33,491 nt of DNA from Bacteroidales bacterium (GCA_017450165.1 JAFSWO010000045.1:1-33491); one strand, 5' to 3'. Numbered from the stretch's first letter, positions 8,176 through 18,269 are shown. The notes: generated by a model from the sequence alone, not told the origin. Numbers and translations are program-made.

Positions 8176-11038
8176 ACGAATCCTTTTGTGGGCCACGCTC
8201 TTGCTGGCTTCTGCGCCGCTCCCGCTGCGGGCGCAGTTCTATTCGTTCGGTACCGAGCCCTCCTTCGTGGAGTGGCGCCAGATCCGCTCGGAGCACTTTA
8301 AACTGATCTACCCGGCGGAGACCGACTCGCTGGCCCGCACCTACCTGATGCGGCTCGAGCAGCTCCGGCCGCTGGCCAACGATCCGGTCCGGATCGATAC
8401 CAAGCTGATCCCCGTGATCCTGCACGCCCACACCACGCTGAGCAACGGCAGCGTCTCCTGGGCGCCCAAGCAGCTGAACCTGATTTCTTCGCCCAATCCC
8501 TACGATTGCACACAAAATCCCTGGCAGGAGCAGCTGGTGATTCATGAGTTGCGCCATGTGGCTCAGACGCAACACTTTACCAAGGGTATCTGGCGCGCGC
8601 TCTACTGGGGACTGGGCCAGCAGTCCACCGGAATCGGCATGGGCCTCTTTGCCTCCACCAAGTATCTGGAAGGCGATGCGGTGGTGACCGAAACCGAGTT
8701 CACCCGCTCCGGCCGCGGCCGCAGCGCCGAGTTCCTGATGCCGCTGCGAACCGACTACCTGCAGGGCCGCTATCTCAACTGGGAGCGTTCCGCCCTGGGC
8801 TCTTTCTTTAAAAATACCTATGACCCCTACGCGCTTGGGTATCTGCTGGTTACTTCCGAGCGTATGCGCACGGGAGATGCCGATTTCATCGGCCGTTTCT
8901 ACCAGAACAAAGCGGCCCTTTCAGACGTCAGGAGAATCTTCACCGGTTCGGACAAGTGTTATTACTATTCTCGCTCGAAGAACCTTGCCGACGCGCAGCA
9001 GCGCTACACCCGGATCTGGCAGGAAGATGCCGAGCGGCGCGGCACCCCGACCGAAGGGTGGCGCCTCTCCAAGCCCCAGCGCCGCTATTGCGATTATTGG
9101 GGCGCAGTGCAGGTGACCGATTCGCTCTCACCGATGTTCGGATCGCTCGTCGTGCTCCGTAAAGGTCTGAATTACACGGACGAACTTCTGCAGATTGATA
9201 CCCTCGGCCGCGAGCGCCACATCCGTTTTCATGCCCCCTACAGCTCCAAATTGAGCGAGACGCCGAACGGAAAGATCTATTGGTCCGAATCGGTGATGCA
9301 TGATCCCTCGTCGCTCGAAAACTTCTCGGAGATCAAGTATTACGATACCCGCCGGGACCTTCTGGGAACCCTTACCAGGGATACCAAGTACTTTAATCCG
9401 GCCGTTTCCGACGACGGCCGCCTGCTGGCAGTGGCCGAGTACCCGGTGGGCGAACCTTCCCACGTACTGCTGCTGGATGCAGCTGACGGTCGTGTGCTGA
9501 CGCGGGTTGAGGCGCCCGAGAAGGGGCAGGTCTATGAACTGATATTCGTGGGACAGTGGCTCTACCTTACCCTGGGAAGCGACCGGGGGCTCTCGCTGCT
9601 GCGCATCCGCCACGGCGAACTCGAGGAGCGCCAGTGGCAAACCGTCATTCCCGCCCAGCAGGCCTCCATTTCTGGATTGCGACACCTCAAGGGGCAGTGG
9701 ATCTGCTTTGCTTCGGACTACGACGGCGTGCTGAACATCTATGCGCTGCATCCCGTCAACAACCAGATATTCCGTCTGACCAATTCACGCTATGGCGCCA
9801 ACTATCCCTTCCTGGACGAGAACCACCAGATACTCTATTTCAGTGAATACGACAGCGATGGCTATCATCTGGTTTCCATGAACTTCCGCGAGCTGTGCTG
9901 GGACAGGACCGACTTTTCTCAACGGCAGGACGATCCCATCCTGCAGCAGATTCTGGCACAGGACGCCGCTGCCGGCTTCGCTCCCGCCGCGGAGAATCCG
10001 GACTATCTGGATGAGGAGAAATATCCTTCCAAGTCCTACACCAAGTTGCTGAATGCCTTTCATATCCACTCCTGGGCTCCCTTCTACTACAATGTAGACC
10101 GGATCATGAGTTTTTCCCCGGATACCTGGTACGAGGCGGTGCTGCCCGGTGCAACGGTCTATTCGCAGAACGAACTGGGCGATGCCGTGACGATGCTCGG
10201 CTGGTCCTGGTGGGGCCGTCACGCGGGCCATGCCAAGGTCACGGCCACCGTGGCCGATTTCGACGTGGAGGTCTATGGCGATGTGAACAACCTGCGGATG
10301 GAGAATGACGGCAGTCAGACCTACCATAACGATATCGGCGTCAGCCTGGACTATCCCTTCAACCTATATGGCGGCGGCTGGTACCGCATGCTGGTTCCCT
10401 CCCTGGGCCTCTCCTGGGAAAAGGAGAATGTGCCCACCGGCGAGTGGCAGCGCTGCATCAGCCTGGGCATGCGATACTACCGGATGCTGCCCGTGGCCAA
10501 ATCGGCCATCTATCCCCGTTGGGGTTTCAGCGTCTCCTCCAATCTGCAACTCTTCACCCAAAGTGAAAGCGAGTTCGCCGAGGCGCTGCTCTCCTGCTAT
10601 ACCTACCTGCCGGGCCTCACGCGCAGCCAGGGCTTGCGCCTCTCTCTGGTAGGGCAGAGCCGGCTCAGCGACCGGGGCGATCCCTCGCTGGCCCTGGGGC
10701 TTTCCCTGCCGCGTGGCTACGGACGCCTTTCCACCGGCGAACAGTACCTCAAGGGCTCGGCCGATTATGCCATCCCCGTTCCGCTGGGCGATGTGGCAAT
10801 CCCCGGATTCCTCTATTTCAAACGGTTACAGCTGATCCCCTTCGGCGATTACGCCCTGGATTTCCTGCGTACGGGCCGTCAGAGCTACTGGTCGGCCGGT
10901 GTGTCGGCGTTGGTGGATTTCCACGTAATCCGTATGGCGCCCAACCTGACGGCCGGCGTGCGCTGGTCGTATACCGGCCCGCAACCCGGGGGAGCAAACC
11001 GCCATAGCGTAAACATGCTTTTCAATATCGCATTATGA
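8150..11038 (+). CDS. Secreted HExxH metallopeptidase-like / beta-propeller / outer-membrane beta-barrel protein
   Basis: About 962 aa with a signal peptide (basic start, hydrophobic WATLLLASAPLPLRAQ). Residues ~30-250 look like a gluzincin-type peptidase of the MA-like clan: HELRH (His132, Glu133, His136), then the downstream Glu of KYLEGDA (Glu174). The middle has TolB/WD40-like blades (FNPAVSDDGRLLAVAEYP; LTNSRYGANYPFLDENHQILYFSEYDSDGYHL is a typical pair). The last ~300 residues alternate aromatic and polar residues and end in VNMLFNIAL, as in an outer-membrane beta-barrel. The start lies within the addA 3' end; the ATG at 8165 would also leave a good signal peptide. It overlaps the next gene by 4 nt. 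Substrate is unknown and no exact family is recognised; the domain order is my inference from motifs. Confidence 0.75.
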   Translation: MKVLKMWNKRILLWATLLLASAPLPLRAQFYSFGTEPSFVEWRQIRSEHFKLIYPAETDSLARTYLMRLEQLRPLANDPVRIDTKLIPVILHAHTTLSNGSVSWAPKQLNLISSPNPYDCTQNPWQEQLVIHELRHVAQTQHFTKGIWRALYWGLGQQSTGIGMGLFASTKYLEGDAVVTETEFTRSGRGRSAEFLMPLRTDYLQGRYLNWERSALGSFFKNTYDPYALGYLLVTSERMRTGDADFIGRFYQNKAALSDVRRIFTGSDKCYYYSRSKNLADAQQRYTRIWQEDAERRGTPTEGWRLSKPQRRYCDYWGAVQVTDSLSPMFGSLVVLRKGLNYTDELLQIDTLGRERHIRFHAPYSSKLSETPNGKIYWSESVMHDPSSLENFSEIKYYDTRRDLLGTLTRDTKYFNPAVSDDGRLLAVAEYPVGEPSHVLLLDAADGRVLTRVEAPEKGQVYELIFVGQWLYLTLGSDRGLSLLRIRHGELEERQWQTVIPAQQASISGLRHLKGQWICFASDYDGVLNIYALHPVNNQIFRLTNSRYGANYPFLDENHQILYFSEYDSDGYHLVSMNFRELCWDRTDFSQRQDDPILQQILAQDAAAGFAPAAENPDYLDEEKYPSKSYTKLLNAFHIHSWAPFYYNVDRIMSFSPDTWYEAVLPGATVYSQNELGDAVTMLGWSWWGRHAGHAKVTATVADFDVEVYGDVNNLRMENDGSQTYHNDIGVSLDYPFNLYGGGWYRMLVPSLGLSWEKENVPTGEWQRCISLGMRYYRMLPVAKSAIYPRWGFSVSSNLQLFTQSESEFAEALLSCYTYLPGLTRSQGLRLSLVGQSRLSDRGDPSLALGLSLPRGYGRLSTGEQYLKGSADYAIPVPLGDVAIPGFLYFKRLQLIPFGDYALDFLRTGRQSYWSAGVSALVDFHVIRMAPNLTAGVRWSYTGPQPGGANRHSVNMLFNIAL

Positions 11039-11820
11039 CGAATTCCATCACCTTCCTCGGTACCGGTACTTCTCAGGGCGTTCCCGTGATCGGGTGCGAC
11101 TGTCCGGTGTGTCGTTCAACGGATCCGCACGATCAGCGATTGCGGACGGCGGCTCTGGTGCGCTACGAGGGGCTGGAATTGGTGATTGATACCGGTCCGG
11201 ACTTCCGCCAGCAGATGCTGCGCGAGGGGATTGTCTGTCCCGACGCCATTCTGCTGACGCATCAGCACAAAGATCATACGGCCGGACTGGACGATGTCCG
11301 CGCCTTCAACTATACCCCGCGTGACGGCTACCGCGAGGCGCATCCTTTCCCCATCTACTGCGAGAAACGGGTGCAGGAGTCGCTGCGGCAGGAGTTTTCC
11401 TATGCCTTTACGGAGGAGCGCTACCCCGGCATCCCCATCTTTGACCTGCATACCATCACCGAATCTCCCTTTGCCATCCGTGGCGTGGAGATCGTTCCCA
11501 TCCGCGTGATGCACTATCGGCTGCCGGTGCTGGGATTCCGTTTTGGAAAGCTGGCCTACATCACGGATGCCAACTGCATCCCCGAGGAGGAGATGTCCAA
11601 GCTGGAGGGGGTGGAGCTGCTGGTCCTCAATACGGTGCGGCGCGGCCACCACATTTCGCACTTCTCGCTGGAAGAGGCGGTGGCCATGGCGCAGCGCATC
11701 GGGGCCCGGGAGACCCGCCTGACGCACCTCTCGCACCAGTTGCCTCCTCACGCAGAACTCTCCGCCGAGCTCCCTGCCGGCATTCAACCCGCCTACGATG
11801 GCTTAACCCTTACATTCTGA
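11035..11820 (+). CDS. MBL-fold hydrolase, PhnP-like
   Basis: A 261-aa metallo-beta-lactamase-fold hydrolase. The opening ITFLGTGTSQGVPVIGCDCPVC with its Cys cluster resembles PhnP-type phosphodiesterases, which hold a structural zinc there. The metal motif is HQHKDH (residues 76-81), followed by AGLDDVRAFN. Later conserved His residues are in IRVMHYRLPVLGFRF, RRGHHISHFS and THLSHQLPPH. PhnP cleaves cyclic ribose phosphates; no phn gene is near, so the substrate here is open (cyclic nucleotide or other phosphodiester). It overlaps the upstream gene by ATGA and the downstream gene by TGATG, so it is probably translationally coupled. Confidence 0.87.
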   Translation: MTNSITFLGTGTSQGVPVIGCDCPVCRSTDPHDQRLRTAALVRYEGLELVIDTGPDFRQQMLREGIVCPDAILLTHQHKDHTAGLDDVRAFNYTPRDGYREAHPFPIYCEKRVQESLRQEFSYAFTEERYPGIPIFDLHTITESPFAIRGVEIVPIRVMHYRLPVLGFRFGKLAYITDANCIPEEEMSKLEGVELLVLNTVRRGHHISHFSLEEAVAMAQRIGARETRLTHLSHQLPPHAELSAELPAGIQPAYDGLTLTF

Positions 11821-12521
11821 TGAACGGACATTTGTATCTGATCCCTACGCCGCTGGGCGATTATCCGCCGCAACTGGTTCTCACATCCGCCGTGCTGGAA
11901 TTGCTGCCCCGGATTGAAGTCTTCTTTGTGGAAGAGCTTCGAACGGCGCGCCGTTTTCTTTCCGCCGCCGGCCTCAAGGGGCGTGTGGAGTCGCTGGAGC
12001 TGCACGAACTGAATGAGCACACCGCGCCGGAGGAGATCTCTGCGCTGGCGCAGCTGCTGGAGGGACGCGAGGCGGCCCTGATTTCCGAGGCGGGCCTGCC
12101 CGCCGTGGCGGATCCCGGCGCGCAACTGGTGGCCCTGGCGCATGAAAAAGGGGTGGAGGTGGTGCCCGAGGTGGGCCCCTCCTCGCTCATGATGGCCCTG
12201 ATGGCCTCCGGCATGAACGGACAGCACTTCGCCTTTGAAGGGTACCTGCCCGTCAAGAGCGACCAGCGCCGCGCGCGGATCGCCGAAGTGGAGCGTCGCT
12301 CCGGCCGGGAGCACCAGAGTCAGATTGTTATCGAGACACCGTACCGCAACGATGCGCTGCTCGCCGACCTGCTCTCCACCTGCCATCCGGAGACCCGCCT
12401 CTGCATTGCAGCCGATATCACCCTGCCCACCCAGTTCATCCGAACCCTCACCGTGGCCCGCTGGCGCAAAGATATCCCCGTGATCGGGAAGCGCCCGTGT
12501 GTCTTTGTCATTCAAGGTTAA
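11820..12521 (+). CDS. RsmI-like SAM-dependent methyltransferase (tetrapyrrole methylase fold)
   Basis: A 233-aa protein of the RsmI/tetrapyrrole-methylase family. The N-terminus GHLYLIPTPLGDYP corresponds to the RsmI start LYLVATPIGN, and VFFVEELRTARRFL to the ED-T-R segment. ISEAGLPAVADPG and VPEVGPSSLMMALMASG match the SAM-binding region. RsmI 2'-O-methylates C1402 of 16S rRNA. This copy is shorter than E. coli RsmI (286 aa) and its start differs, so it may be the Bacteroidota-type paralogue with another or unproven substrate; I give no symbol. It overlaps the MBL gene by 1 nt and precedes mtaB by 6 nt. Confidence 0.82.
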   Translation: MNGHLYLIPTPLGDYPPQLVLTSAVLELLPRIEVFFVEELRTARRFLSAAGLKGRVESLELHELNEHTAPEEISALAQLLEGREAALISEAGLPAVADPGAQLVALAHEKGVEVVPEVGPSSLMMALMASGMNGQHFAFEGYLPVKSDQRRARIAEVERRSGREHQSQIVIETPYRNDALLADLLSTCHPETRLCIAADITLPTQFIRTLTVARWRKDIPVIGKRPCVFVIQG

Positions 12522-12527
12522 ATCGTT

Positions 12528-13808
12528 ATGTCCCATCAACCCCGCATAGCCTTCGTCACCCTCGGTTGCAAGCTTAACTTCTCCGAGAGTTCCACATTTG
12601 CCCGTCAGTTTGCCACGGCCGGTTACAAGATCGTACGGCCCGTGGACCACAGTGACTGGTACGTGGTCAACACCTGCTCCGTCACGGAGCATGCCGACAA
12701 GAAGTGCCGCAATATCATCCGCAAGCTGCACAAGATATCGCCCGATGCCCGGATTGCCGTGGTGGGGTGCTACGCGCAACTCAAACCGGATGAGATTCTC
12801 GCTATCGAGGGGGTGGATATCGTGCTGGGCGCCGCGCGCAAGGGCGATCTCTTTGAGGTGGTGACCAGCTATGAGGCGGAGAGCGGACCGGTTTCCGGCT
12901 GCATGGCCATCGAGCAGGTGGAGAACATCTTCCCGGCCTATTCGTCCGGCGAGCGGACCCGCTCCTTCCTGAAGGTACAGGATGGCTGCGATTACCGCTG
13001 TACCTATTGTACGGTGCCGCTGGCCCGCGGAACGAGCCGCAATCTGCCTATCGCCACGCTGGTGGCCCAGGCACGCGAAATCGCCGCTACCGGCATCTGC
13101 GAAATTGTCTTGACGGGCGTCAACATCGGCGACTTCGGCCGAACCACCGGCGAATCCTTCTTTGACCTGCTCAAGGCCCTCAATGAGGTGGAGGGGATTG
13201 CGCGCTACCGGATCTCTTCTATCGAACCGAACCTGCTCACGCGCGAAATCATCGGCTGGATGGCCGGCGGACGGACCAAGTTCCTGCCGCACTTCCATAT
13301 TCCGCTTCAGTCGGGCTGCGACCGCATCCTCAAGGCGATGCACCGCCGCTATACGACGCAGATGTTTGAAGAGAAGATCGCGCTCCTGCGCGAGCAGCTG
13401 GAGCGTCCCGAGGAGCGCGGCACGAAAGTCTTCTTCGGGATTGACGTAATCGTAGGTTTCCCCGGCGAGACGGAGGAGGACTTCGAGGCGACCTATCGGC
13501 TGTTGGAGCGCGTGAAGCCCGCTTTTCTGCACATTTTCCCCTATTCGCGGCGCGCGGGAACCCCGGCTGCCGAGCGGGAAGACCAGGTGCAGGAATCGGT
13601 CAAGACGGAGCGCGTGGCGCGGCTGGAAAAGCTCAGCGACCGCCTGCACGCAGATTTTTGCCGGGCCAACAAGGGCCGCGAGGCGGAGGTGCTCTTCGAG
13701 AGTGCCAACAAGGGGGGAATGATGTTCGGCTATACCGACAATTACATCCGTATCGAGCGGGAATACGATCCGGCGCAGATCGGCCGTATCGTGAAGGTTA
13801 TCGTGTAG
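12528..13808 (+). CDS. mtaB: tRNA (t6A37-C2)-methylthiotransferase MtaB
   Basis: A 426-aa radical-SAM methylthiotransferase that turns t6A37 into ms2t6A37 in tRNAs reading ANN codons. The N-terminal domain has the first cluster Cys residues in TLGCKLNFSES, VNTCSVTEHADKKCR and VVGCYAQLKPDE. The radical-SAM motif CDYRCTYC gives Cys154, Cys158 and Cys161. The TRAM region is at the end (REAEVLFESANKGG, FGYTDNYIRI). The LGCKLNF-S opening separates MtaB from MiaB and RimO. tsaD, which makes the t6A substrate, lies on the far side of tamB. The 3' end overlaps the convergent tamB by 11 nt. Confidence 0.93.
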   Translation: MSHQPRIAFVTLGCKLNFSESSTFARQFATAGYKIVRPVDHSDWYVVNTCSVTEHADKKCRNIIRKLHKISPDARIAVVGCYAQLKPDEILAIEGVDIVLGAARKGDLFEVVTSYEAESGPVSGCMAIEQVENIFPAYSSGERTRSFLKVQDGCDYRCTYCTVPLARGTSRNLPIATLVAQAREIAATGICEIVLTGVNIGDFGRTTGESFFDLLKALNEVEGIARYRISSIEPNLLTREIIGWMAGGRTKFLPHFHIPLQSGCDRILKAMHRRYTTQMFEEKIALLREQLERPEERGTKVFFGIDVIVGFPGETEEDFEATYRLLERVKPAFLHIFPYSRRAGTPAAEREDQVQESVKTERVARLEKLSDRLHADFCRANKGREAEVLFESANKGGMMFGYTDNYIRIEREYDPAQIGRIVKVIV

Positions 13809-16800
13809 GGACGGCTGCCTCTTCTTCCGTCAGCTCCTCTTCTTTCTTCTTCCGGACGAAAACCTTCTTCCAGAGGTCTGAAACCGTATCGAACTCCTCC
13901 TGGTAGACGATACCGGCGCCGTTGCGCTGCGTCTGGTCCAGATAGTTGCTGTAACGGTCGGCGGCATGCGAGAAGAGGTTCAGGCGGAGCCGTCCGCTCT
14001 TGTTCAGCTTGATCTCCACATCCACGTTACCCACCACCTCACTGGTGCTCGATGAGACATACTGCTGGTTGCCGATGTTGCCGTTGATGGTCACACGGTT
14101 GTTGAAGAGCTGTGTGGAAATGGCCACATCGAAGATATCGTTCGTGCCCTGTGCGGCGCCCGGCTGGTAGTTGAGGCCAAGGTCCACCGGAATATCCAGC
14201 TGGTGGAAGATGTTGTTGATCTGGCTGGAAACGATCTCCGACGCGTTGGAGTAGAGGATCGTGCTGTTGTTCACGATACCGCTCTGCTCGTCGGGTACGA
14301 AGCTGCCGGAGACCAGCAGGGCCAGGGTCTGCTTGAGGTTCTTCTCGTCGGTACTGAGGGCGTTCTCCACGAGTCCCTGGGTGGTCGGATCCAGATCGGG
14401 GATATCAATCTTGAAGCTCAGCTGAGGGTTGGATACTGCGCCGGAGATACCGATCGTACAGTTGACCGTACGCCGGGTGGAGACGGAGGTGTTGTCGCCG
14501 ATGAGCGTCTCGATGGAGGCCTTGGTCTTGTAGAGGGCGTTCATGTTGAACTCAGTCTGCAGGATGTCGCCACCGAAGATGATGGTACCGCCCTGTTCCA
14601 CGGTGAAGTCCTTGGCGGTGATACCCATCAGGGACATGGTGTAGCTACCGTCTTCAATCACGTAGATACCCTTGATATCGAATGACTTGGGCGCGATATT
14701 CATCTCCACGTTACCGTTACCGTGCGCGCGTATGATATCGCCCGTGGCTTCATTGATGTCGATATCGATTTCGGAAGCGGGATCGGCCGAGATCTTGATG
14801 TTCAGGGAGAGTCCCTGGCTCTTGACGCGCTCCTTCTCTTTCTGCACGTTACCGGCCACGATCAGGGAGTCGTAGACATCGATATGCGGCCGCTCGGTGC
14901 GGCTGATGAAGGTCAACAGGTCGCTCTGGCTCACCACACCGCCGCTGATGGGGATGTGGACCGGGCCCGAGGAAGCGTCCAGGTCAATATCCATCTGCAG
15001 GGCTGTCACGGGGCCATAGAGGCGCACGGTACCGGAGCCGAAAGCCTTGCCGTAGAAGCCCTGGTCGGCCTGTGCCGAGGTGGTATTGATGCCCAGCATC
15101 TCATCCACCGTGAAGAGGATATCGAAGTCGAGGCTCTTGAAGTTGTTGAAGCGGATTCCACCGCGCGCGATACCGGTGTTGCCATATTCGTCGGCGACGT
15201 CCACATCTGTAAACTCAATGCCGTCCGTGGTCACTTCAAACTCACCGTTGCAGATGTAGCGGACGTTGGTGAAGGGGATCCGGCAGCGCGTCTCGTTGAA
15301 CCGCATGCCGTTGCTGCTGATTTCCAGACTGTCCAGCGGGCCCGCTACGTGAATGTCGCCGCTGATGGAACCGCCCATCTCGTCCAGGATATCCACGACA
15401 AATGGATCCACCCAGCCCACGTTGAACTCCACGAGGGAGAGATCCATTGACAGCCGTTTGTCGGCGGGACGGAACCAGCCTTCCAGGATGAGGGGCTCCT
15501 CCTCGCCGAGGTAGTTGTCCACCACAATGTCGAACCGTGACTCCTCCGCATTCCAGTTGCATTCGAGATCGGCGTCTCCCAGGGCAATGCCGTCGGCCGA
15601 AAGGTCGCGACCTGAGAAGGTAGCCTGAACGCCCATCTCCTTGGCCAGCAGACCGGTGGCCTGCGCCTCGCCGGTAAAGACTCCCTTGAGTTGCATGTCG
15701 TTGCGGAAGATGGCGTCGAACGGTTCAATATCGAATTGGTTGACAGCCAGATATAGCGTATCCGTAGGTTTGTCGGAGATTACGCCGTCCAGGCTGATAT
15801 ACTGTTCGCCGTTGCTGATGTCAAATCCTTCCAGTGCGATATTGCCTTCGCGGTAGTAGAGGGTGGCGGGGGCGATATCCCACGTGCCGGCCTGTTTGAT
15901 GGAGATCTCCGAAGGGAGGCAGTCCGCCACGAAGATGTAGGGCTCCTTCTTGCGGTCCGGGAAGGTGACGACGGTATTCACATGGCCGTGGCCGCCTTCG
16001 TAGCGGGAATTGTCGTAATTCAAGGCTACGCTGAGGGTGTTGTCCTGCAGCGAGGCGGCAATCGCGTCCTGGTGCAGGATCAGGTTGCCGAACTGCAGCA
16101 CATCGGTGTAAATGGTGGCGTCAAGCGGGCCGTGGCTGTTGTCGCCCTTGACATAGATGCCGCGGATGAAGTTGTCCTTGATGGCCACCAGTTCGGACTG
16201 CAGCCCGATCTCCACCTGGTCGCAGCCGTCGATGTCGATCAGCAGACGCGAGCCTTCGCTGATATAGAGATCCGGCATCACGAAGGCAAAGAGGGGGCGC
16301 AGGTCTTTGGTCTTGAAGATCAGCGTGCCCCGGCAGTCGCCGCCGTGCTGCTCGCCACTGGTAGTGATGGGAATCAGGTTGCCCAGTTCGGCCTTGAGCA
16401 GGTTCATCAAGTCCTCCACCAGGTGGGAAGGATGGTCGGTACCGCGGTAGGTAGCCTCGGCCAACTTGGAGTTCAGCGTGACCGTATAGTCGCCGGTGGT
16501 GTCGTTCTCCGCACGGACCACTATATCACCGATATTGTAGAACTCGCTGTTAACGAAACCGTTAACGTTGCTCAGCGTGACGTCGCCCGTAAAGACGCCC
16601 TCCCGGGAGCGCACCACGTCGGCATCCGCCATCATGCTGAACCGCGCACGCTCGCGCTTGTCCAGATGGAGGGCATGCAGGTCGGCCCGCGCCAGGTCAA
16701 AGGCAATCTTGTAGGCATTCTCCGCATCAGGATTCAGGTCCAGGTCGGCGGAGGTGATGAAATAGAGGTTCGGGTCCACGCTGGCAGCGTTGAGAAGCAG

Positions 16801-18243
16801 TCGGTTGTTCTCGAGTGATCCGGTCGCCTCGATATCGCTGTAGGTGTAGCCCTTGTATTCGATTCCTCTCACGAAGAGGTTCTTCAGGTTTACGATCGGG
16901 CTCTTGGAGAGCTTGGCGTCGAAGTGCGTATCCACGTTGACCTTGCCCAGATCCTTCACGCCCAGGTATTTACCGGCATCCAGGCCGAGCGTGGTGACGC
17001 TACCGCGCACGAAGGGAACGCCGTCAGGCTCCACGCGGTAGATGGCCTCGGAAACGATTCCGCCGGTCTTCCGGGAACCGAGCCGTACCTTGGCTTCTGC
17101 CTCCTTGAGGGTGCCGTGCAGTTCGCCATTGATCTCAATCAGATCGGCCGGTGCCTTGGCCAGCAGGGTGGAGGCGTCAAACTTCGGATTGATGCCGCGA
17201 ATCACCTCCGCAATATCGCGTGCGCAGGTATTGGAGCGGTGGAGCGTGGCATCCACGCGCGTACGGTTGACATCAGGAAGTCCCTTGACGCGCGCGGAGA
17301 GGACCAGGTTGGTCAGGCGCGATTCGGACTGGAAACGCAGGTGGTCTGCCCGCAGGTCGCCCAGCTTGCCCTTGACCTGTCCGCTGAGATAGCCCTTGGC
17401 ATGCAACTGCGCGAGATTCGGCAGGAAGGCCTGCACCGAAGCCAGGTCCAGGCAGGCGTCGGTGAACTCGGCGTCCATCTCCACCTTCTCCAGGAAGTTG
17501 GCGAAGTCGGCCGGGGATTCGTAGTAGAGGGCGATATGCGGCGCGTCAATGTCGCTATAGGCGTCCTTAAGACGGAAATTGTTCAGGTAGAGCATCTTGT
17601 CCGACATCAGGATGCCTGATGCCAGGCTGTAGCGGTTGCCCTGTGCGGCCTCCGTGAAAGAGAGCTCCCGCAACTGGCCATAGACGTCGCCGCCATACTC
17701 CAGGTGCTCTGCGAGCAGGGTGAAGTCCTCGATCTGCAGTCCTTTCTCCGCGTAGGTGAAGTCCAGGTCACTGACCGCGACCTTCTCTGCCTTGATGGAT
17801 TTCCACGGCAGGCCGCCGGATTTCTCCGGTTTGTCGGATGCCTTCTTCGGATTCTGGCTCTCGAGGAACGCATCCATGTTGGTCCGGCCATCCGGCAGGT
17901 CGCGCATCGTGGCGCGGCAGCGCTCCAACGTTACGCGCCGGATGTCCAGTGTGTCACTCCGCAACGTGCGGCTGTCCGCCTCCAGCAGGACCTTGCCCGC
18001 ATAGAGGAGGGTGTCGCCCGTCGGCTCCAGTACGGTGACGTCGGTCAAGATCAGGGTATTGAAGAGGGCGTAGCGGATATCACCCACCTGTACGCTGCCG
18101 CCCAGGTTCTTGGAAACGGCCTTCAGCGCCTTGTTCCCTACAAAGGTCTGTATGGCAGGTATTTGAACGAGCACAGCTGCCGCCACGGGGATGAGAATCA
18201 CCACCGCCAGCAGGCTGAGCAAGATCCGTTTCAATACCTTCAT
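13798..18243 (-). CDS. tamB: TamB/DUF490 family intermembrane lipid-transfer protein
   Basis: A 1481-aa protein with an N-terminal anchor (KVLKRILLSLLAVVILIPVAAAVLVQIPAIQ) and a very long, repetitive beta-rich body, the pattern of AsmA-like/TamB proteins that form a hydrophobic groove across the periplasm. The C-terminal third has the DUF490 signature: LNIKISADPASEIDIDI, GNVEMNIAPKSF, IKGIYVIEDGSYTMSLMGI, and the end region with INNIFHQLDIPVDLGLNYQPG and RVTINGNIGNQQY. In Bacteroidota tamB often stands beside tsaD, as here. I take the ATG at 18243; a longer frame to 18306 adds 21 residues without an expected N-terminus and runs over the divergent promoter. Its 3' end overlaps mtaB by 11 nt. 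Confidence 0.92.
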   Translation of the reverse strand: MKVLKRILLSLLAVVILIPVAAAVLVQIPAIQTFVGNKALKAVSKNLGGSVQVGDIRYALFNTLILTDVTVLEPTGDTLLYAGKVLLEADSRTLRSDTLDIRRVTLERCRATMRDLPDGRTNMDAFLESQNPKKASDKPEKSGGLPWKSIKAEKVAVSDLDFTYAEKGLQIEDFTLLAEHLEYGGDVYGQLRELSFTEAAQGNRYSLASGILMSDKMLYLNNFRLKDAYSDIDAPHIALYYESPADFANFLEKVEMDAEFTDACLDLASVQAFLPNLAQLHAKGYLSGQVKGKLGDLRADHLRFQSESRLTNLVLSARVKGLPDVNRTRVDATLHRSNTCARDIAEVIRGINPKFDASTLLAKAPADLIEINGELHGTLKEAEAKVRLGSRKTGGIVSEAIYRVEPDGVPFVRGSVTTLGLDAGKYLGVKDLGKVNVDTHFDAKLSKSPIVNLKNLFVRGIEYKGYTYSDIEATGSLENNRLLLNAASVDPNLYFITSADLDLNPDAENAYKIAFDLARADLHALHLDKRERARFSMMADADVVRSREGVFTGDVTLSNVNGFVNSEFYNIGDIVVRAENDTTGDYTVTLNSKLAEATYRGTDHPSHLVEDLMNLLKAELGNLIPITTSGEQHGGDCRGTLIFKTKDLRPLFAFVMPDLYISEGSRLLIDIDGCDQVEIGLQSELVAIKDNFIRGIYVKGDNSHGPLDATIYTDVLQFGNLILHQDAIAASLQDNTLSVALNYDNSRYEGGHGHVNTVVTFPDRKKEPYIFVADCLPSEISIKQAGTWDIAPATLYYREGNIALEGFDISNGEQYISLDGVISDKPTDTLYLAVNQFDIEPFDAIFRNDMQLKGVFTGEAQATGLLAKEMGVQATFSGRDLSADGIALGDADLECNWNAEESRFDIVVDNYLGEEEPLILEGWFRPADKRLSMDLSLVEFNVGWVDPFVVDILDEMGGSISGDIHVAGPLDSLEISSNGMRFNETRCRIPFTNVRYICNGEFEVTTDGIEFTDVDVADEYGNTGIARGGIRFNNFKSLDFDILFTVDEMLGINTTSAQADQGFYGKAFGSGTVRLYGPVTALQMDIDLDASSGPVHIPISGGVVSQSDLLTFISRTERPHIDVYDSLIVAGNVQKEKERVKSQGLSLNIKISADPASEIDIDINEATGDIIRAHGNGNVEMNIAPKSFDIKGIYVIEDGSYTMSLMGITAKDFTVEQGGTIIFGGDILQTEFNMNALYKTKASIETLIGDNTSVSTRRTVNCTIGISGAVSNPQLSFKIDIPDLDPTTQGLVENALSTDEKNLKQTLALLVSGSFVPDEQSGIVNNSTILYSNASEIVSSQINNIFHQLDIPVDLGLNYQPGAAQGTNDIFDVAISTQLFNNRVTINGNIGNQQYVSSSTSEVVGNVDVEIKLNKSGRLRLNLFSHAADRYSNYLDQTQRNGAGIVYQEEFDTVSDLWKKVFVRKKKEEELTEEEAAVPTR

Positions 18244-18269
18244 ATCAGCGCACAGTAAGGTTAATCTGC

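Noticed and set aside
11793..13649. A 618-codon frame opposite the methylase and mtaB
   Set aside because: It is an antisense shadow of two well-supported genes in GC-rich DNA, with no protein family features.
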